Below are positions 1 through 8,306 of a stretch of 64,000 nt of DNA, one piece after another. Origin of the DNA: Ignavibacteriaceae bacterium (lineage in GTDB: Bacteria; Bacteroidota; Ignavibacteria; Ignavibacteriales; Ignavibacteriaceae); assembly GCA_013388545.1 (NCBI GenBank), contig JACAFB010000067.1, positions 62,001 to 126,000 of the forward strand, written 5' to 3'. The notes under the pieces were generated by a model. The model had not been told where the DNA came from, ran no database searches, and saw nothing but the letters and a program-made list of their open reading frames with translations. Made by a program: the position numbers and the translations under genes. Numbering within the stretch: the stretch's first letter is position 1; each line of letters begins with the position of its first letter.

Positions 1-1375
1 TCTTCATCTTATACAAAAACCATTTTGTAATCTTAGTTAGCTGATGAATTTTATCAACGGTATATCCTTGTTGAAGAGCCGCAGCAATAGCAAAAATTCT
101 TTTATCTGTTGGCTGGGATAGTTCATTATCAAGGTTTTCAAATTTTATTTCGTTGCAGACAAAACCTTTCAAACCAACATCAAGCATTCTGATTGCCTTT
201 TGAAGAACTTCTTCAAAGCTTCTTCCAAGAGACATAACCTCGCCAACTGATTTCATTTCGGAACCGAGTTGTGTGCTTACTTGCTGAAACTTTTGTAAAT
301 CCCAGCGCGGAAATTTTAATGCAACATAATCAAGAGCAGGTTCAAAGTTGGCAGAAGTTTCTCTTGTGATTTCATTTACAATTTCATTTAATGCATAACC
401 AAGGGCAAGTTTTGTGGCTATAAATGCCAGTGGATAACCAGTTGCTTTGGATGCCAGAGCAGAACTTCGGCTTAGCCTGGCATTCACTTCAATTATTCTG
501 TAATCTTCAGAGTTGGGGTCAAGTGCATACTGGATATTACATTCACCAATAATTCCAAGATGGCGTATCAGTCTTATTCCGATTGATCGTAGTTTGAAAT
601 TTTCTTTTGCAGATAATGTTTGAACGGGAGCGATTACAACGCTGTCTCCGGTATGAATTCCCATGGGATCAACATTTTCCATCGAACAGACAGTAATACA
701 ATTGTTGAACCTGTCTCTTACTATTTCATATTCGACTTCTTTCCATCCGTACAAAGATTCTTCAATGAGAATCTGATTTGTAAAAGAGAATGCCCGCTTT
801 GCTTTTTCAATCAGCTCAGCCTTGCTGTTAACAATTCCGGAGCCAAGACCACCAAGTGCATATGCAATCCGGACCATCAAAGGATAACCAATTTGTTTTC
901 CAGCTTCAATCGCTTCATCAAGGTTTGTTGCTGTTTTACTGCGGGCAACCTTAAGTCCAATTTCTTCAACTCTTTTGGCAAACAGCAATCTATCTTCGGT
1001 ATCTTTAATTGTTTCTACCGGAGTGCCAAGAACTTTAACATTATGCTTTGCAAGAATTCCCTTATCATAAAGATCAACACCAACGTTTAAAGCAGTTTGT
1101 CCGCCAAATTGAAGCAGTATTGAATCGGGCTGTTCTTTAATAATTATCTTTTCTACAAACTCAGTTTTGATTGGAACAAAATATACTTTATCCGCAAAAT
1201 TTTCTGATGTTTGTATTGTTGCTATGTTGGGATTAACAAGTACTGTTTCAATTCCATCTTCTTTAAGTGCTTTGATAGCCTGCGAACCGGAGTAATCAAA
1301 CTCGCCAGCCTGGCCGATTTGCAAAGCACCACTTCCAAGAATTAAGACTTTTTTTGGTTTACCTTTTTTTATCAT
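1..1375 (-). CDS. carB: Carbamoyl-phosphate synthase large subunit, 5' part only
   Basis: This is the N-terminal part of the synthetase subunit that makes carbamoyl phosphate from bicarbonate, ATP and ammonia passed from CarA, for pyrimidines and arginine. I read it by translating the minus strand from the ATG at 1375; about 458 codons are present and the gene runs off the left edge. The N-terminus has the first ATP-grasp half with [17 protein letters not shown], then [22 protein letters not shown], a standard CarB block. The motif has '[15 protein letters not shown]' where E. coli has 'GPIVIGQACEFDYSG', so it resembles the eukaryotic CAD/CPS and Bacteroidota type. It lies 79 bp downstream of carA on the same strand, so the two are probably co-transcribed, with a repeat between them. 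Identity is firm; only the C-terminal half cannot be checked. Confidence 0.95.
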   Translation of the reverse strand, partial: MIKKGKPKKVLILGSGALQIGQAGEFDYSGSQAIKALKEDGIETVLVNPNIATIQTSENFADKVYFVPIKTEFVEKIIIKEQPDSILLQFGGQTALNVGVDLYDKGILAKHNVKVLGTPVETIKDTEDRLLFAKRVEEIGLKVARSKTATNLDEAIEAGKQIGYPLMVRIAYALGGLGSGIVNSKAELIEKAKRAFSFTNQILIEESLYGWKEVEYEIVRDRFNNCITVCSMENVDPMGIHTGDSVVIAPVQTLSAKENFKLRSIGIRLIRHLGIIGECNIQYALDPNSEDYRIIEVNARLSRSSALASKATGYPLAFIATKLALGYALNEIVNEITRETSANFEPALDYVALKFPRWDLQKFQQVSTQLGSEMKSVGEVMSLGRSFEEVLQKAIRMLDVGLKGFVCNEIKFENLDNELSQPTDKRIFAIAAALQQGYTVDKIHQLTKITKWFLYKMK

Positions 1376-1385
1376 ACTTTTTTTT

Positions 1386-1451
1386 CTTAGCGGCTTTGCG
1401 TCTTTGCGAGAAACAAAAATCAGCTTCACGCAGAGACGCTAAGACGCAGAG
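1386..1451. repeat. Imperfect 23-bp inverted repeat between carA and carB
   Basis: Arms at 1386-1408 and 1429-1451 pair as a 23-bp inverted repeat with about five mismatches around a 20-nt loop. Each arm is built from the words CTTTGCG/CTTAGCG and GCGTC. The GC-rich sequence is unlike the surrounding AT-rich DNA and fills nearly the whole gap between the two genes. It resembles the dispersed intergenic palindromes built on 'CTTAGCGTCTTTGCG' words that I recall from Bacteroidota and Chlorobi-group genomes. No second copy was noticed in this window. It could act as an mRNA hairpin tuning carB relative to carA; that role is inference. Confidence 0.75.
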
Positions 1452-1454
1452 GGT

Positions 1455-2531
1455 TTATTTTAATGCCCGAACGAACATATCGAAAATGAATTCACAATCA
1501 TCCGGACCGGGTGATGCCTCCGGGTGAAATTGTGATGCAAAAAATGGTTTTGATATATGAATTATTCCTTCATTTGTTCCGTCGTTATCATTTACGAACC
1601 ATTCACGCCAGTCTTCCGGTAAAGTTGATGAATCAACTGCAAAACCATGATTCTGTGATGTAATGTAACAACGCTTTGTCCCAAGCTCATTGCAAGGTTG
1701 ATTATGGCCGCGATGACCATATTTTAATTTATAGGTATCAGCTCCGGCTGCAAGAGCAAGTATTTGAGATCCAAGACAAATGCCCAGAATAGGTTTGCCA
1801 AGTTCCATTGCTTTTTTTGCGTTAGATATTGTTGAAGTATTAAGCTTTGGATCGCCGGGACCGTTTGAGATTACTATTCCATTTGCTTTGATTGCTGTAA
1901 AATCATAATCATATGGAACACGAATAACTGTAATGTCTCTGCCGAGAAAAGCACGAATGATATTGTTTTTGGTTCCACAATCAACAAGAACAATTTTCTG
2001 TTTGCCTGCTTTATATTCAATAACTTCTTTAACACTTACTTCGCCGACAAGATTTGTTTTATTTGGATCCTGAAATTCAATATCGTTTTTTTCATCCACA
2101 ATAATTTTGCCAAGCATTGTTCCTTTATCACGAAGCTTTCTCGTTAACATTCGGGTATCAATTCCAAAAATCCCCGGTATTTTTTCTTCATTCATCCAAT
2201 CAGATAGAGAACGCTCGGCACTCCAATGAGAATATTCATAGGAATAATCAGAAACAATTAATGCACGGCAATGAATTTTTTCCGATTCAAAATTTTTAAG
2301 TAATCCATTTTCAGTTTCTTGAGAAGGAACGCCGTAGTTTCCGATAAGTGGAAAAGTGCAAACTAAAATTTGTCCCCTGTACGAGGGATCGGTTAAAGTT
2401 TCGGGGTAACCAACCATCCCGGTGTTAAATACAACTTCACCGTAAGTGGCTTTAGGGAAGCCAAAAGTTTTACCGGTATACTCAGTGCCGTCTTCAAGAA
2501 TCAGTTTGGCTTGTAAGTGATGTTTTTCCAT
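1455..2531 (-). CDS. carA: Carbamoyl-phosphate synthase small (glutaminase) subunit
   Basis: CarA hydrolyses glutamine and channels ammonia to CarB. The 358-residue protein has the usual length (about 360-380). The N-terminal CPSase small-chain domain holds GEVVFNTGMVGYPETLTDPS at about residues 31-50, followed by a class I glutamine amidotransferase domain. The nucleophile is Cys252 in GICLGSQ, with His336 and Glu338 in QFHPEASPG. The N-terminal block, including PLIGNYGVP, is closer to the CAD/CPS form than to the E. coli form. It is the first gene of a carA-carB unit and is transcribed away from the PhoH gene. The roughly 317-bp leader holds two dyads that could be regulatory. Identity is firm. 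Confidence 0.96.
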   Translation of the reverse strand: MEKHHLQAKLILEDGTEYTGKTFGFPKATYGEVVFNTGMVGYPETLTDPSYRGQILVCTFPLIGNYGVPSQETENGLLKNFESEKIHCRALIVSDYSYEYSHWSAERSLSDWMNEEKIPGIFGIDTRMLTRKLRDKGTMLGKIIVDEKNDIEFQDPNKTNLVGEVSVKEVIEYKAGKQKIVLVDCGTKNNIIRAFLGRDITVIRVPYDYDFTAIKANGIVISNGPGDPKLNTSTISNAKKAMELGKPILGICLGSQILALAAGADTYKLKYGHRGHNQPCNELGTKRCYITSQNHGFAVDSSTLPEDWREWFVNDNDGTNEGIIHISKPFFASQFHPEASPGPDDCEFIFDMFVRALK

Positions 2532-2561
2532 ATTTCAATAAAAATTGCCGGATAAAAGAAT

Positions 2562-2580
2562 AGCCACATATTTTGTGGCT
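2562..2580 (-). promoter_or_regulatory. Short hairpin in the carA leader
   Basis: AGCCACA at 2562-2568 pairs perfectly with TGTGGCT at 2574-2580 across a 5-nt loop, 31 bp upstream of the carA start. On the carA strand it would form a 7-bp stem in the 5' leader. There is no T-run right after it, so it is not a simple terminator. A translational or pyrimidine-linked control role is possible but unproven. Confidence 0.4.
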
Positions 2581-2588
2581 GGCGGGGA

Positions 2589-2636
2589 TCAAATGATTTA
2601 GCGTTTATAAATTCAATTTATCAGATAATCATTTGA
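2589..2636. promoter_or_regulatory. 10-bp perfect inverted repeat upstream of carA
   Basis: TCAAATGATT at 2589-2598 is exactly inverted as AATCATTTGA at 2627-2636, with 28 bp between. Centre-to-centre spacing of the arms is 38 bp, close to 3.6 helical turns. It could be a pair of operator half-sites or the base of a larger leader stem that includes neither flanking gene. No T-run follows. Function is inferred only from position. Confidence 0.4.
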
Positions 2637-2848
2637 CTTTTCAATATCGCCGTGTAAATATAAATTTAATATAAAATAGTTACAATTTATCTTTATTTTT
2701 ACAACTGTATATTATTTAGTTATACTATTTGGAAATCAATTATAAACTTCTTGAGAGTATTTCATCATCAGTATCTTAAACCTATCAGGAATATTCAGCA
2801 ATTTAAAGTCTATCGGTTTTCATTAAATAAATCCTTTTTATTATTCCA

Positions 2849-4204
2849 ATGAGAAAAAAAAGAAAATCCAAAAAATTACCCAAAATTTTCATACTTGATA
2901 CAAATGTTATTTTGCATGATGCAACATCGTTAACACAATTTCAGGAAAATGATGTTGTGATTCCATTAACCGTTATTGAAGAGCTGGATCATTTTAAGCG
3001 CGGGAGCCAGGTTATAAATTTGAATGCGAGGGAGTTTTCCCGTAATATCGATTCGATTACCGGAACAGCATTGTTCAACGGTGGAGTACCAATAGGAAAA
3101 GGAAAAGGTAAATTACGAATTGCAATTTCCCGGGGATTGAGTAATGAGATTAGAGAAATTTTCAGAGAAGACAGTCCGGATAATAGAATTCTAAGCGTCG
3201 CTTTAGAATGGAATCAGAAATATCAGGGAAAACGTTCGGTGGTTCTTGTGTCTAAAGACGTTAATCTTAGGCTTAAAGCAAAAGCGCTTGGAATTAAGTC
3301 TGAAGATTATACAACAGATCGTGTTGCCAGCCTTGAAGAACTTTACAGCGGTAAAGAAGTTATTGATTTTATTGACGACAATCTGATAATGAATATTTTT
3401 CAGCCGCCTTATGAAGTCAATGCCAAACCTATAATAAATCTTCTTGAAGGCGACCAGCTGCCTAACAAATATTTCATTCTTCGAAATTCGAACAGATCTG
3501 TTTTGGCTAATCTTGATGCCGAGAAAAGATTTTTCAGGAAAATTGATAAAAGCATTGTTTACGGAATTAAGCCAAGAAACGCGGAACAGACTTTCGCTGT
3601 GGATGCATTAACCAACCCGGATATAAGACTTGTTACTCTAACAGGAAAAGCAGGAACGGGAAAAACTTTACTTGCTTTAGCCAGTGCTCTTCATGTCAGG
3701 AAAAATTATCGTCAGATTTTTATTGCAAGGCCTGTTGTCCCTCTTTCAAATAAAGATATTGGATTCTTACCGGGTGATGTTGAAAGTAAGCTTGAACCCT
3801 ATATGCAGCCGCTGTGGGATAATCTGAAAGTCATTCAGGACCAATTTCCTGAAACTGACAAACAGCATCAGCTTATAGATCAGCTTATTAAAGAAGAGAA
3901 AATTGTGATTGAAGCATTAAGCTATATCAGGGGCAGAAGCCTGCAAAGAATATTTTTTATTGTTGATGAAGCACAAAACCTCACTCCGCACGAAGTAAAA
4001 ACAATTATTACAAGAGTTGGCGAAGGATCAAAAATTGTACTTACTGGAGATATTTACCAGATAGATCATCCTTATCTCGACAGTCAATCAAACGGGCTTT
4101 CATATTTGATTGATCACTTCAAAGGTCAAAAGCTTTATGCGCATGTAAATCTTGAAAAGGGTGAACGATCTGAATTGGCTGAGCTGGCGAGTAATTTATT
4201 ATAA
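2849..4204 (+). CDS. PIN-PhoH fusion ATPase/ribonuclease
   Basis: This 451-residue protein joins an N-terminal PIN nuclease domain to a C-terminal PhoH ATPase, the PhoH2/YlaK-like architecture. PIN, about residues 12-165, shows FILDTNVILHD with Asp17, the TVIEELDHFK acidic pair, DNRILSVAL and VSKDVNLR. PhoH, about 240-451, has Walker A GKAGTGKT at 266-273 and Walker B FFIVDEAQN at 369-377. Members of this family are reported to be RNA helicase/ribonucleases, and in actinobacteria they sit beside a small antitoxin-like gene. No such partner is visible here. The start is the ATG before a very basic stretch MRKKRKSKKL. The next gene follows after 14 bp, which suggests a shared transcript. The family call is firm and the cellular role is not. 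Confidence 0.93.
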   Translation: MRKKRKSKKLPKIFILDTNVILHDATSLTQFQENDVVIPLTVIEELDHFKRGSQVINLNAREFSRNIDSITGTALFNGGVPIGKGKGKLRIAISRGLSNEIREIFREDSPDNRILSVALEWNQKYQGKRSVVLVSKDVNLRLKAKALGIKSEDYTTDRVASLEELYSGKEVIDFIDDNLIMNIFQPPYEVNAKPIINLLEGDQLPNKYFILRNSNRSVLANLDAEKRFFRKIDKSIVYGIKPRNAEQTFAVDALTNPDIRLVTLTGKAGTGKTLLALASALHVRKNYRQIFIARPVVPLSNKDIGFLPGDVESKLEPYMQPLWDNLKVIQDQFPETDKQHQLIDQLIKEEKIVIEALSYIRGRSLQRIFFIVDEAQNLTPHEVKTIITRVGEGSKIVLTGDIYQIDHPYLDSQSNGLSYLIDHFKGQKLYAHVNLEKGERSELAELASNLL

Positions 4205-4218
4205 TCTGGAGAGTTTAA

Positions 4219-5025
4219 ATGTTTAACAGGTTTTATTGGTTATTATTTTTAGTGCTGCCGGTTTTCTTTACCGGATGTTTACAAACAGAAACAGCATTGA
4301 GGATAAATCCGGATGGGTCGGGGCAGATTGAAGAAGTGTTTGTTATTGAAAATGATGTTATTGAGATTTTCAGACAATTTGCTTCTTCGGTTGATTCAGT
4401 TCAGGGTGAAGAGTTTGAGTTATTTAAAGATGATGATTTGAGAATAAAAGCAGAGAGTTTCGGAGAGGGAGTAAAATTTGAAAGAAGCGAAAAAATTAAT
4501 ACCGATAATTACCAGGGATACAAAGCAATTTATTCTTTCAAGGATATAAACAAAATCCGGATAAATCCCAATCCGGATGAAAATTTACCGATGGGTGAAG
4601 TGGAAAATTTTTCAGAGCGTAAAGACTTGTTTGCCTTTAAATTTAAGCAAGGCAATCCATCAGTTCTTAAAATATTTTTTCCGAAGGAACAGGTTCGGGA
4701 ACAAAATGAAAACCGCGAGGTTGAAATACCGGATTCTTCAATGGGTCTGGTAATGGATGAATTAAGCGAATTTTTCCAGGGAATAAAAATTAGATTGACT
4801 TTGGAAGTGAATGGAGAAATAGAAGAAACCGATGCTGCTTACATTAATGATAATATTTTAACTCTTATCGATATTGATTTTACGGAAATACTTAAAAACC
4901 GTGATGTGCTTGAAAAACTTGCCCGCAATAAATTGATGAGTATGAAAAACTTCAAAGAAATGACTGAAAATATTCCCGGAATTAAGTTTGAATATAAAGA
5001 TGAATTGACTGTTAAGTTTCATTAA
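4219..5025 (+). CDS. Predicted lipoprotein of unknown function
   Basis: This 268-residue protein has a type II signal peptide: FYWLLFLVLPVFF, then a lipobox ending at Cys20 (FTGC). It should therefore be a membrane-anchored periplasmic lipoprotein. Just after the Cys comes ALRINPDGSGQIEEVFVI, a beta-rich segment like that at the start of LppM-like or DUF3153-type lipoproteins, although I cannot assign a family firmly. The rest is acidic and predicted mixed alpha/beta, without further membrane segments. A purine-rich CTGGAGAG ribosome-binding site precedes the ATG. It lies between the PhoH gene and a DUF4920 gene with short gaps, so it may be the middle gene of a small operon. Confidence 0.85.
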   Translation: MFNRFYWLLFLVLPVFFTGCLQTETALRINPDGSGQIEEVFVIENDVIEIFRQFASSVDSVQGEEFELFKDDDLRIKAESFGEGVKFERSEKINTDNYQGYKAIYSFKDINKIRINPNPDENLPMGEVENFSERKDLFAFKFKQGNPSVLKIFFPKEQVREQNENREVEIPDSSMGLVMDELSEFFQGIKIRLTLEVNGEIEETDAAYINDNILTLIDIDFTEILKNRDVLEKLARNKLMSMKNFKEMTENIPGIKFEYKDELTVKFH

Positions 5026-5056
5026 TAAAAAATTATAAAACAAATAAGGAGACCTC

Positions 5057-5512
5057 ATGAAGAAATTAATTATCTCTTTTATTCTGTTACTTTCAGTTAC
5101 AGTTTTTGCTCAAACTGAAAAATTTGGCAAGGAGCTGACACTGGCTGATAAAACAAATATATCGGATATACTATTAAATCCATCGGAGTTTGAGGGCAAA
5201 ACTGTCTTAGTTGAAGGGGAAATACTTGATGTATGCCCGATGGCAGGCTGCTGGATGGAATTAAAGGGCGATGCCGGAAATCAGAAAATAAAAGTTAAAG
5301 TAAAAGATGGCGAAATAGTTTTTCCGGTTGAAGCCAAAGGTAAAACAGCATTAGTTGAAGGTACAGTTTATAAAATTGAACTAACACAGGAAGAAGCAGT
5401 TGAATATTATCAGCATCAGGCAGAAGAAAAAGGAGTTGAATTTGATCCTTCCACAGTAACGGGTCCGGTTACAATTTATCAGATAAAAGGATTGGGTGCT
5501 GAAATTAAGTAA
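5057..5512 (+). CDS. DUF4920 family exported protein
   Basis: This is a 151-residue exported protein with signal peptide MKKLIISFILLLSVTVFAQ. The mature part is an OB-fold-like DUF4920 domain: FGKELTLADKTNISDIL, then EFEGKTVLVEGEILDVCPMAGCWMEL and VEGTVYKIELTQEEAVEYYQHQAEE. The CPMAGCW pair of cysteines is typical of the family and suggests metal or redox binding, which has not been established. A strong AAGGAG ribosome-binding site sits 6 nt before the ATG. A clear hairpin terminator follows the stop codon, so this is the last gene of its transcript. Family assignment is from recall of the conserved motif. Confidence 0.88.
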   Translation: MKKLIISFILLLSVTVFAQTEKFGKELTLADKTNISDILLNPSEFEGKTVLVEGEILDVCPMAGCWMELKGDAGNQKIKVKVKDGEIVFPVEAKGKTALVEGTVYKIELTQEEAVEYYQHQAEEKGVEFDPSTVTGPVTIYQIKGLGAEIK

Positions 5513-5536
5513 AGAGAAAATCATTTCAATTTTGTA

Positions 5537-5569
5537 AGCCGTTCAACAAAATGAACGGCTTTTGTTTTT
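5537..5569 (+). terminator. Rho-independent terminator after the DUF4920 gene
   Basis: AGCCGTTCA at 5537-5545 pairs perfectly with TGAACGGCT at 5552-5560 across a 6-nt loop, followed by TTTGTTTTT. It starts 24 bp after the stop codon. A 9-bp stem with a T-rich tail makes it a strong intrinsic terminator on the plus strand. Confidence 0.88.
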
Positions 5570-5665
5570 CCCACTCTGGAAAGTTGAAATTATTGAATGG
5601 TATTGTTATCAAATTCGAATTATGTTTTTTATGATTAATTTATATCATTAAATCAGGAAAAGGTT

Positions 5666-6148
5666 GTGCGTACTTTTACTTATTCTTTTTTTTCAAGATT
5701 GATTCTGAAATTCGGAAATATTCCGGTTACAATTCTTCTGTCTCTTTACCTCGGGTATTTTGTTGTTAAGCTGGATAAAAATCTTCTTTTCCTGCTACCG
5801 ATTGTAATCACGCTTTTGCTGATTTACTTTCTGAATAAGCATTATCTGATTTTATTTCAGAATCTTCCTTACCGTATACAAGCCGATGACGATAAAATGA
5901 TTTGCGATAAGTTTATGTTTTCAAAAAAAGTTCACACGGTATTTTTTAATGATATTGAATCATTGACAGGAGGTATTTTTTCAGGAAGAACATATGGCCT
6001 GATGAAAGTTTTTGATAAACGAAATAACATAACCATTGCGTTCTATCATAGAATCTCAAATGCAAAACTCCTGGAAACACTTATCCTCAGCAGAATCAGC
6101 AAAGAGCTTTATGATTCTGTGCTCAAACAAATGCAAGCAAATAAATAG
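5666..6148 (+). CDS. Small membrane protein of unknown function
   Basis: This 160-residue protein uses a GTG start preceded by GGAAAAGG. Two hydrophobic segments at about residues 13-34 and 39-57 would form a membrane hairpin. They are followed by a soluble domain of about 95 residues with alternating beta strands (DDKMICDKFMFSKKVHTVFF, MKVFDKRNNITIAFYH), reminiscent of membrane-anchored PH-like domains. No enzyme motif is visible and I do not recognise the family. It ends 10 bp before mnmA on the same strand and the two are probably co-transcribed. The GTG is the only plausible start with a ribosome-binding site. Confidence 0.75.
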   Translation: MRTFTYSFFSRLILKFGNIPVTILLSLYLGYFVVKLDKNLLFLLPIVITLLLIYFLNKHYLILFQNLPYRIQADDDKMICDKFMFSKKVHTVFFNDIESLTGGIFSGRTYGLMKVFDKRNNITIAFYHRISNAKLLETLILSRISKELYDSVLKQMQANK

Positions 6149-6158
6149 GTCATTTGTC

Positions 6159-7205
6159 ATGAAGATTGCTGTGTTACTTTCAGGCGGCGTTGATAGTTCA
6201 GTTGCACTTCGTTTACTTAAAGATGAAGGACACGATGTGACTGCATTTTATCTTAAGATTTGGCTTCAGGATGAATTTTCTTTTCTTGGCGATTGTCCCT
6301 GGGAAGAAGATTTGGAATTTGCCCGTGCAGTTTGTAAACAGGCAAATGTTCCTCTTGAAGTTTTACCTTTGCAGACAGAGTATTGGGATAATGTAGTAAG
6401 TTATACAATTGCAGAAATTAAAGAAGGCAGAACTCCCAATCCCGATATGTTCTGTAACCGCCTTATAAAGTTTGGAGAGTTTTATAAAAAGATTGACAGT
6501 TCGTTTGAGAAAGTTGCAAGCGGACATTATGCAAGAGTTGAAAAATTAAATGACAAATACTTGCTGAAAACATCTCCTGATCCTGTTAAAGACCAAACAT
6601 ATTTTCTTGCTTATATTACGCAGGAACAACTTTCACGGGCTTTATTTCCGATAGGAAAATTTACAAAGAAGAAAATCAGAGAACTTGCAAAAAATTATCA
6701 GCTTCCGAATATGGCAAGAAAAGATAGCCAGGGAATTTGCTTTCTTGGAAGAATAAGTTTTAATCAATTCATCAAACATCATCTTGGAGAATTGCCGGGC
6801 GATATTGTTGAACTTGAAACAGGACAAGTTAAAGGAAAACATAAAGGATATTATTTTTATACAATTGGTCAGCGTTCGGGATTGGGGCTTGGCGGAGGAC
6901 CGTGGTATGTAGTAAAAAAAGATATTAAGAATAATATTATCTACATATCAAGACAGGATTATAGCAACCGGGCAAGAAAAGAATTTAAAGTAACAAAGTT
7001 CAACTGGATTGCTGATAAACCGGAAAGCGGAGAAAAGTTAAAAGTAAAAATCAGACACGGTGCAAAATCTTATAATTGCTTTTTAGAAATTGATAACGAA
7101 ACAGGAACTGTTTCGCTTGATCAGGAAGATCAGGGAATTGCACCAGGTCAGTTTGCAGTTTTTTACAGAGCAGATGAATGTTTGGGTGGTGCAGTTATTT
7201 TATGA
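6159..7205 (+). CDS. mnmA: tRNA-specific 2-thiouridylase MnmA
   Basis: MnmA adds sulfur to U34 of Lys, Glu and Gln tRNAs, using ATP and a persulfide relay. I place the start at the ATG at 6159 (348 residues), because MKIAVLLSGGVDSS puts the PP-loop at the N-terminus as in the family. A longer in-frame reading would overlap the upstream gene with unrelated sequence. Key features are SGGVDSS at 8-14, TPNPDMFCNR with catalytic Cys99, GHYAR, KDQTYFL, and DSQGICFLG with Cys194. C-terminal barrel motifs YTIGQRSGLG and PGQFAVFY are present. Both catalytic cysteines are intact and the length is normal. Confidence 0.95.
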   Translation: MKIAVLLSGGVDSSVALRLLKDEGHDVTAFYLKIWLQDEFSFLGDCPWEEDLEFARAVCKQANVPLEVLPLQTEYWDNVVSYTIAEIKEGRTPNPDMFCNRLIKFGEFYKKIDSSFEKVASGHYARVEKLNDKYLLKTSPDPVKDQTYFLAYITQEQLSRALFPIGKFTKKKIRELAKNYQLPNMARKDSQGICFLGRISFNQFIKHHLGELPGDIVELETGQVKGKHKGYYFYTIGQRSGLGLGGGPWYVVKKDIKNNIIYISRQDYSNRARKEFKVTKFNWIADKPESGEKLKVKIRHGAKSYNCFLEIDNETGTVSLDQEDQGIAPGQFAVFYRADECLGGAVIL

Positions 7206-7233
7206 AATTAAATTTTAACAACAGGTAATCTCA

Positions 7234-8280
7234 TTAAAATTCGTTCAGAATATATCCCTCAGATCTTAGAACCTCCTGGTTTGCCTTAAAAAAATCACGG
7301 ATAGTTTCTACAGAAATAACTTTAACTATTCCGTAAGCAATTTCTGACTGCCGCTTAACAAAAATATCTCCCTCATAAGGGTTAACATAACTATACTTAG
7401 CCTCATTCGGGTTTTTTCGCGGGACGAGTATATCCTGGTATTCTTCCGGGACCCATTGAACCAAACCTACAAGCTCGAAATTCGGAATACCGTCTCTTAT
7501 TGCAAGCACAATTCCTCCGCTCATTCCCCGGTTGATTACAGCATCAAGTAGAAATGAATTGCTTTTGTCCCGGTTCGGACTGCTGACTATTGCATTTGTA
7601 ACCATCTTATTATTAAGTGGAAATCCGAAAATGTAAACGAATGTTCCCCATTCAAGTTCTTTCGAGCTTCCAACAGGGTAATTGAATGAGGGAATCCTGT
7701 TGGTTAGCTGTGTGGTAAATCTTTTACCCAAGAATGCCAGGTCAGAGCTTTTATCAATGGCAATAAGATCTAGTTCGCTTCCTTCCGGAAATCCTGCGGC
7801 ATAAATCATTTGCCTGGTTTTGATAGAAACCGATTCTATGAAGGGTGATTGGGTTCCGTCTTCTTTAGAATAATAAGAGATAATTGTATCAGCGAAATCG
7901 ACGATGTGTGCACAGGTTAATAACCCAATCAAACCATTGCTGGAGATAAGCACAGTTGCACTTCCTGCTTTTGATTGATCTGAAGGGACTTTTTTAGTTG
8001 ACCTGGTGGCTAAAACATCTTCACTAATTTCTGTTTTGATAAGCCGCAGGTTTTCTTCGAACAGATATGTATCGTAAAAAGCAAGAGAATTAATTCTTTG
8101 AATTGTATTAGAAATATTTTCAATCTCCTGCGAAGCATTTTTAAATGGGAAGGCGCTGTCATATTTACCATCGTTAAGAGTCGGGTAAATGGTTTCAATT
8201 GACTGTGTTGAACATCCCGAGAACACCTCAATCAACAATAGCAGAAAAAATATAAAGGCGGTATTTGGATTATTTATCAT
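7234..8280 (-). CDS. Lipoprotein trypsin-like serine protease
   Basis: This 348-residue protein has a lipoprotein signal: FIFFLLLLIEVF, then lipobox SGC with Cys23. It carries a chymotrypsin-fold serine protease domain at about residues 100-275. The triad is readable as His125 in LTCAHIVD, Asp180 in SSDLAFLG and Ser254 in RGMSGGIV, so the enzyme should be active. The catalytic arrangement is like DegP/S1C proteases, but there is no PDZ domain; the C-terminal 70 residues are unassigned. It is likely anchored in the envelope. It converges with mnmA, 28 bp away, and is downstream of a response-regulator gene on the same strand with a 26-bp gap. Substrate unknown. Confidence 0.88.
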   Translation of the reverse strand: MINNPNTAFIFFLLLLIEVFSGCSTQSIETIYPTLNDGKYDSAFPFKNASQEIENISNTIQRINSLAFYDTYLFEENLRLIKTEISEDVLATRSTKKVPSDQSKAGSATVLISSNGLIGLLTCAHIVDFADTIISYYSKEDGTQSPFIESVSIKTRQMIYAAGFPEGSELDLIAIDKSSDLAFLGKRFTTQLTNRIPSFNYPVGSSKELEWGTFVYIFGFPLNNKMVTNAIVSSPNRDKSNSFLLDAVINRGMSGGIVLAIRDGIPNFELVGLVQWVPEEYQDILVPRKNPNEAKYSYVNPYEGDIFVKRQSEIAYGIVKVISVETIRDFFKANQEVLRSEGYILNEF

Positions 8281-8306
8281 ATAACCAGTTAAAATCTAAT
8301 CTTTTC

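Larger units (their letters stand above)
2532..2848. other. Divergent promoter region between carA and the PhoH gene
   Basis: This 317-bp AT-rich stretch has no convincing ORF and separates two divergently transcribed genes, so it should hold both promoters. Two dyads lie on the carA side (listed separately). I found no exact Bacteroidota-type TAnnTTTG -7 element on either strand; TACTATTTG near 2724 comes close, with one extra base of spacing. No obvious tRNA or conserved riboswitch was recognised. Confidence 0.6.

Noticed and set aside
620-1090. Plus-strand open frame of 156 codons
   Set aside because: It lies antisense to carB, whose minus-strand reading shows clear CarB motifs; the plus frame has no recognisable domain or ribosome-binding site.
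6036-6158. Longer N-terminus for MnmA
   Set aside because: The extra 41 residues overlap the upstream gene and do not match the family; the ATG at 6159 puts the PP-loop at the usual place.
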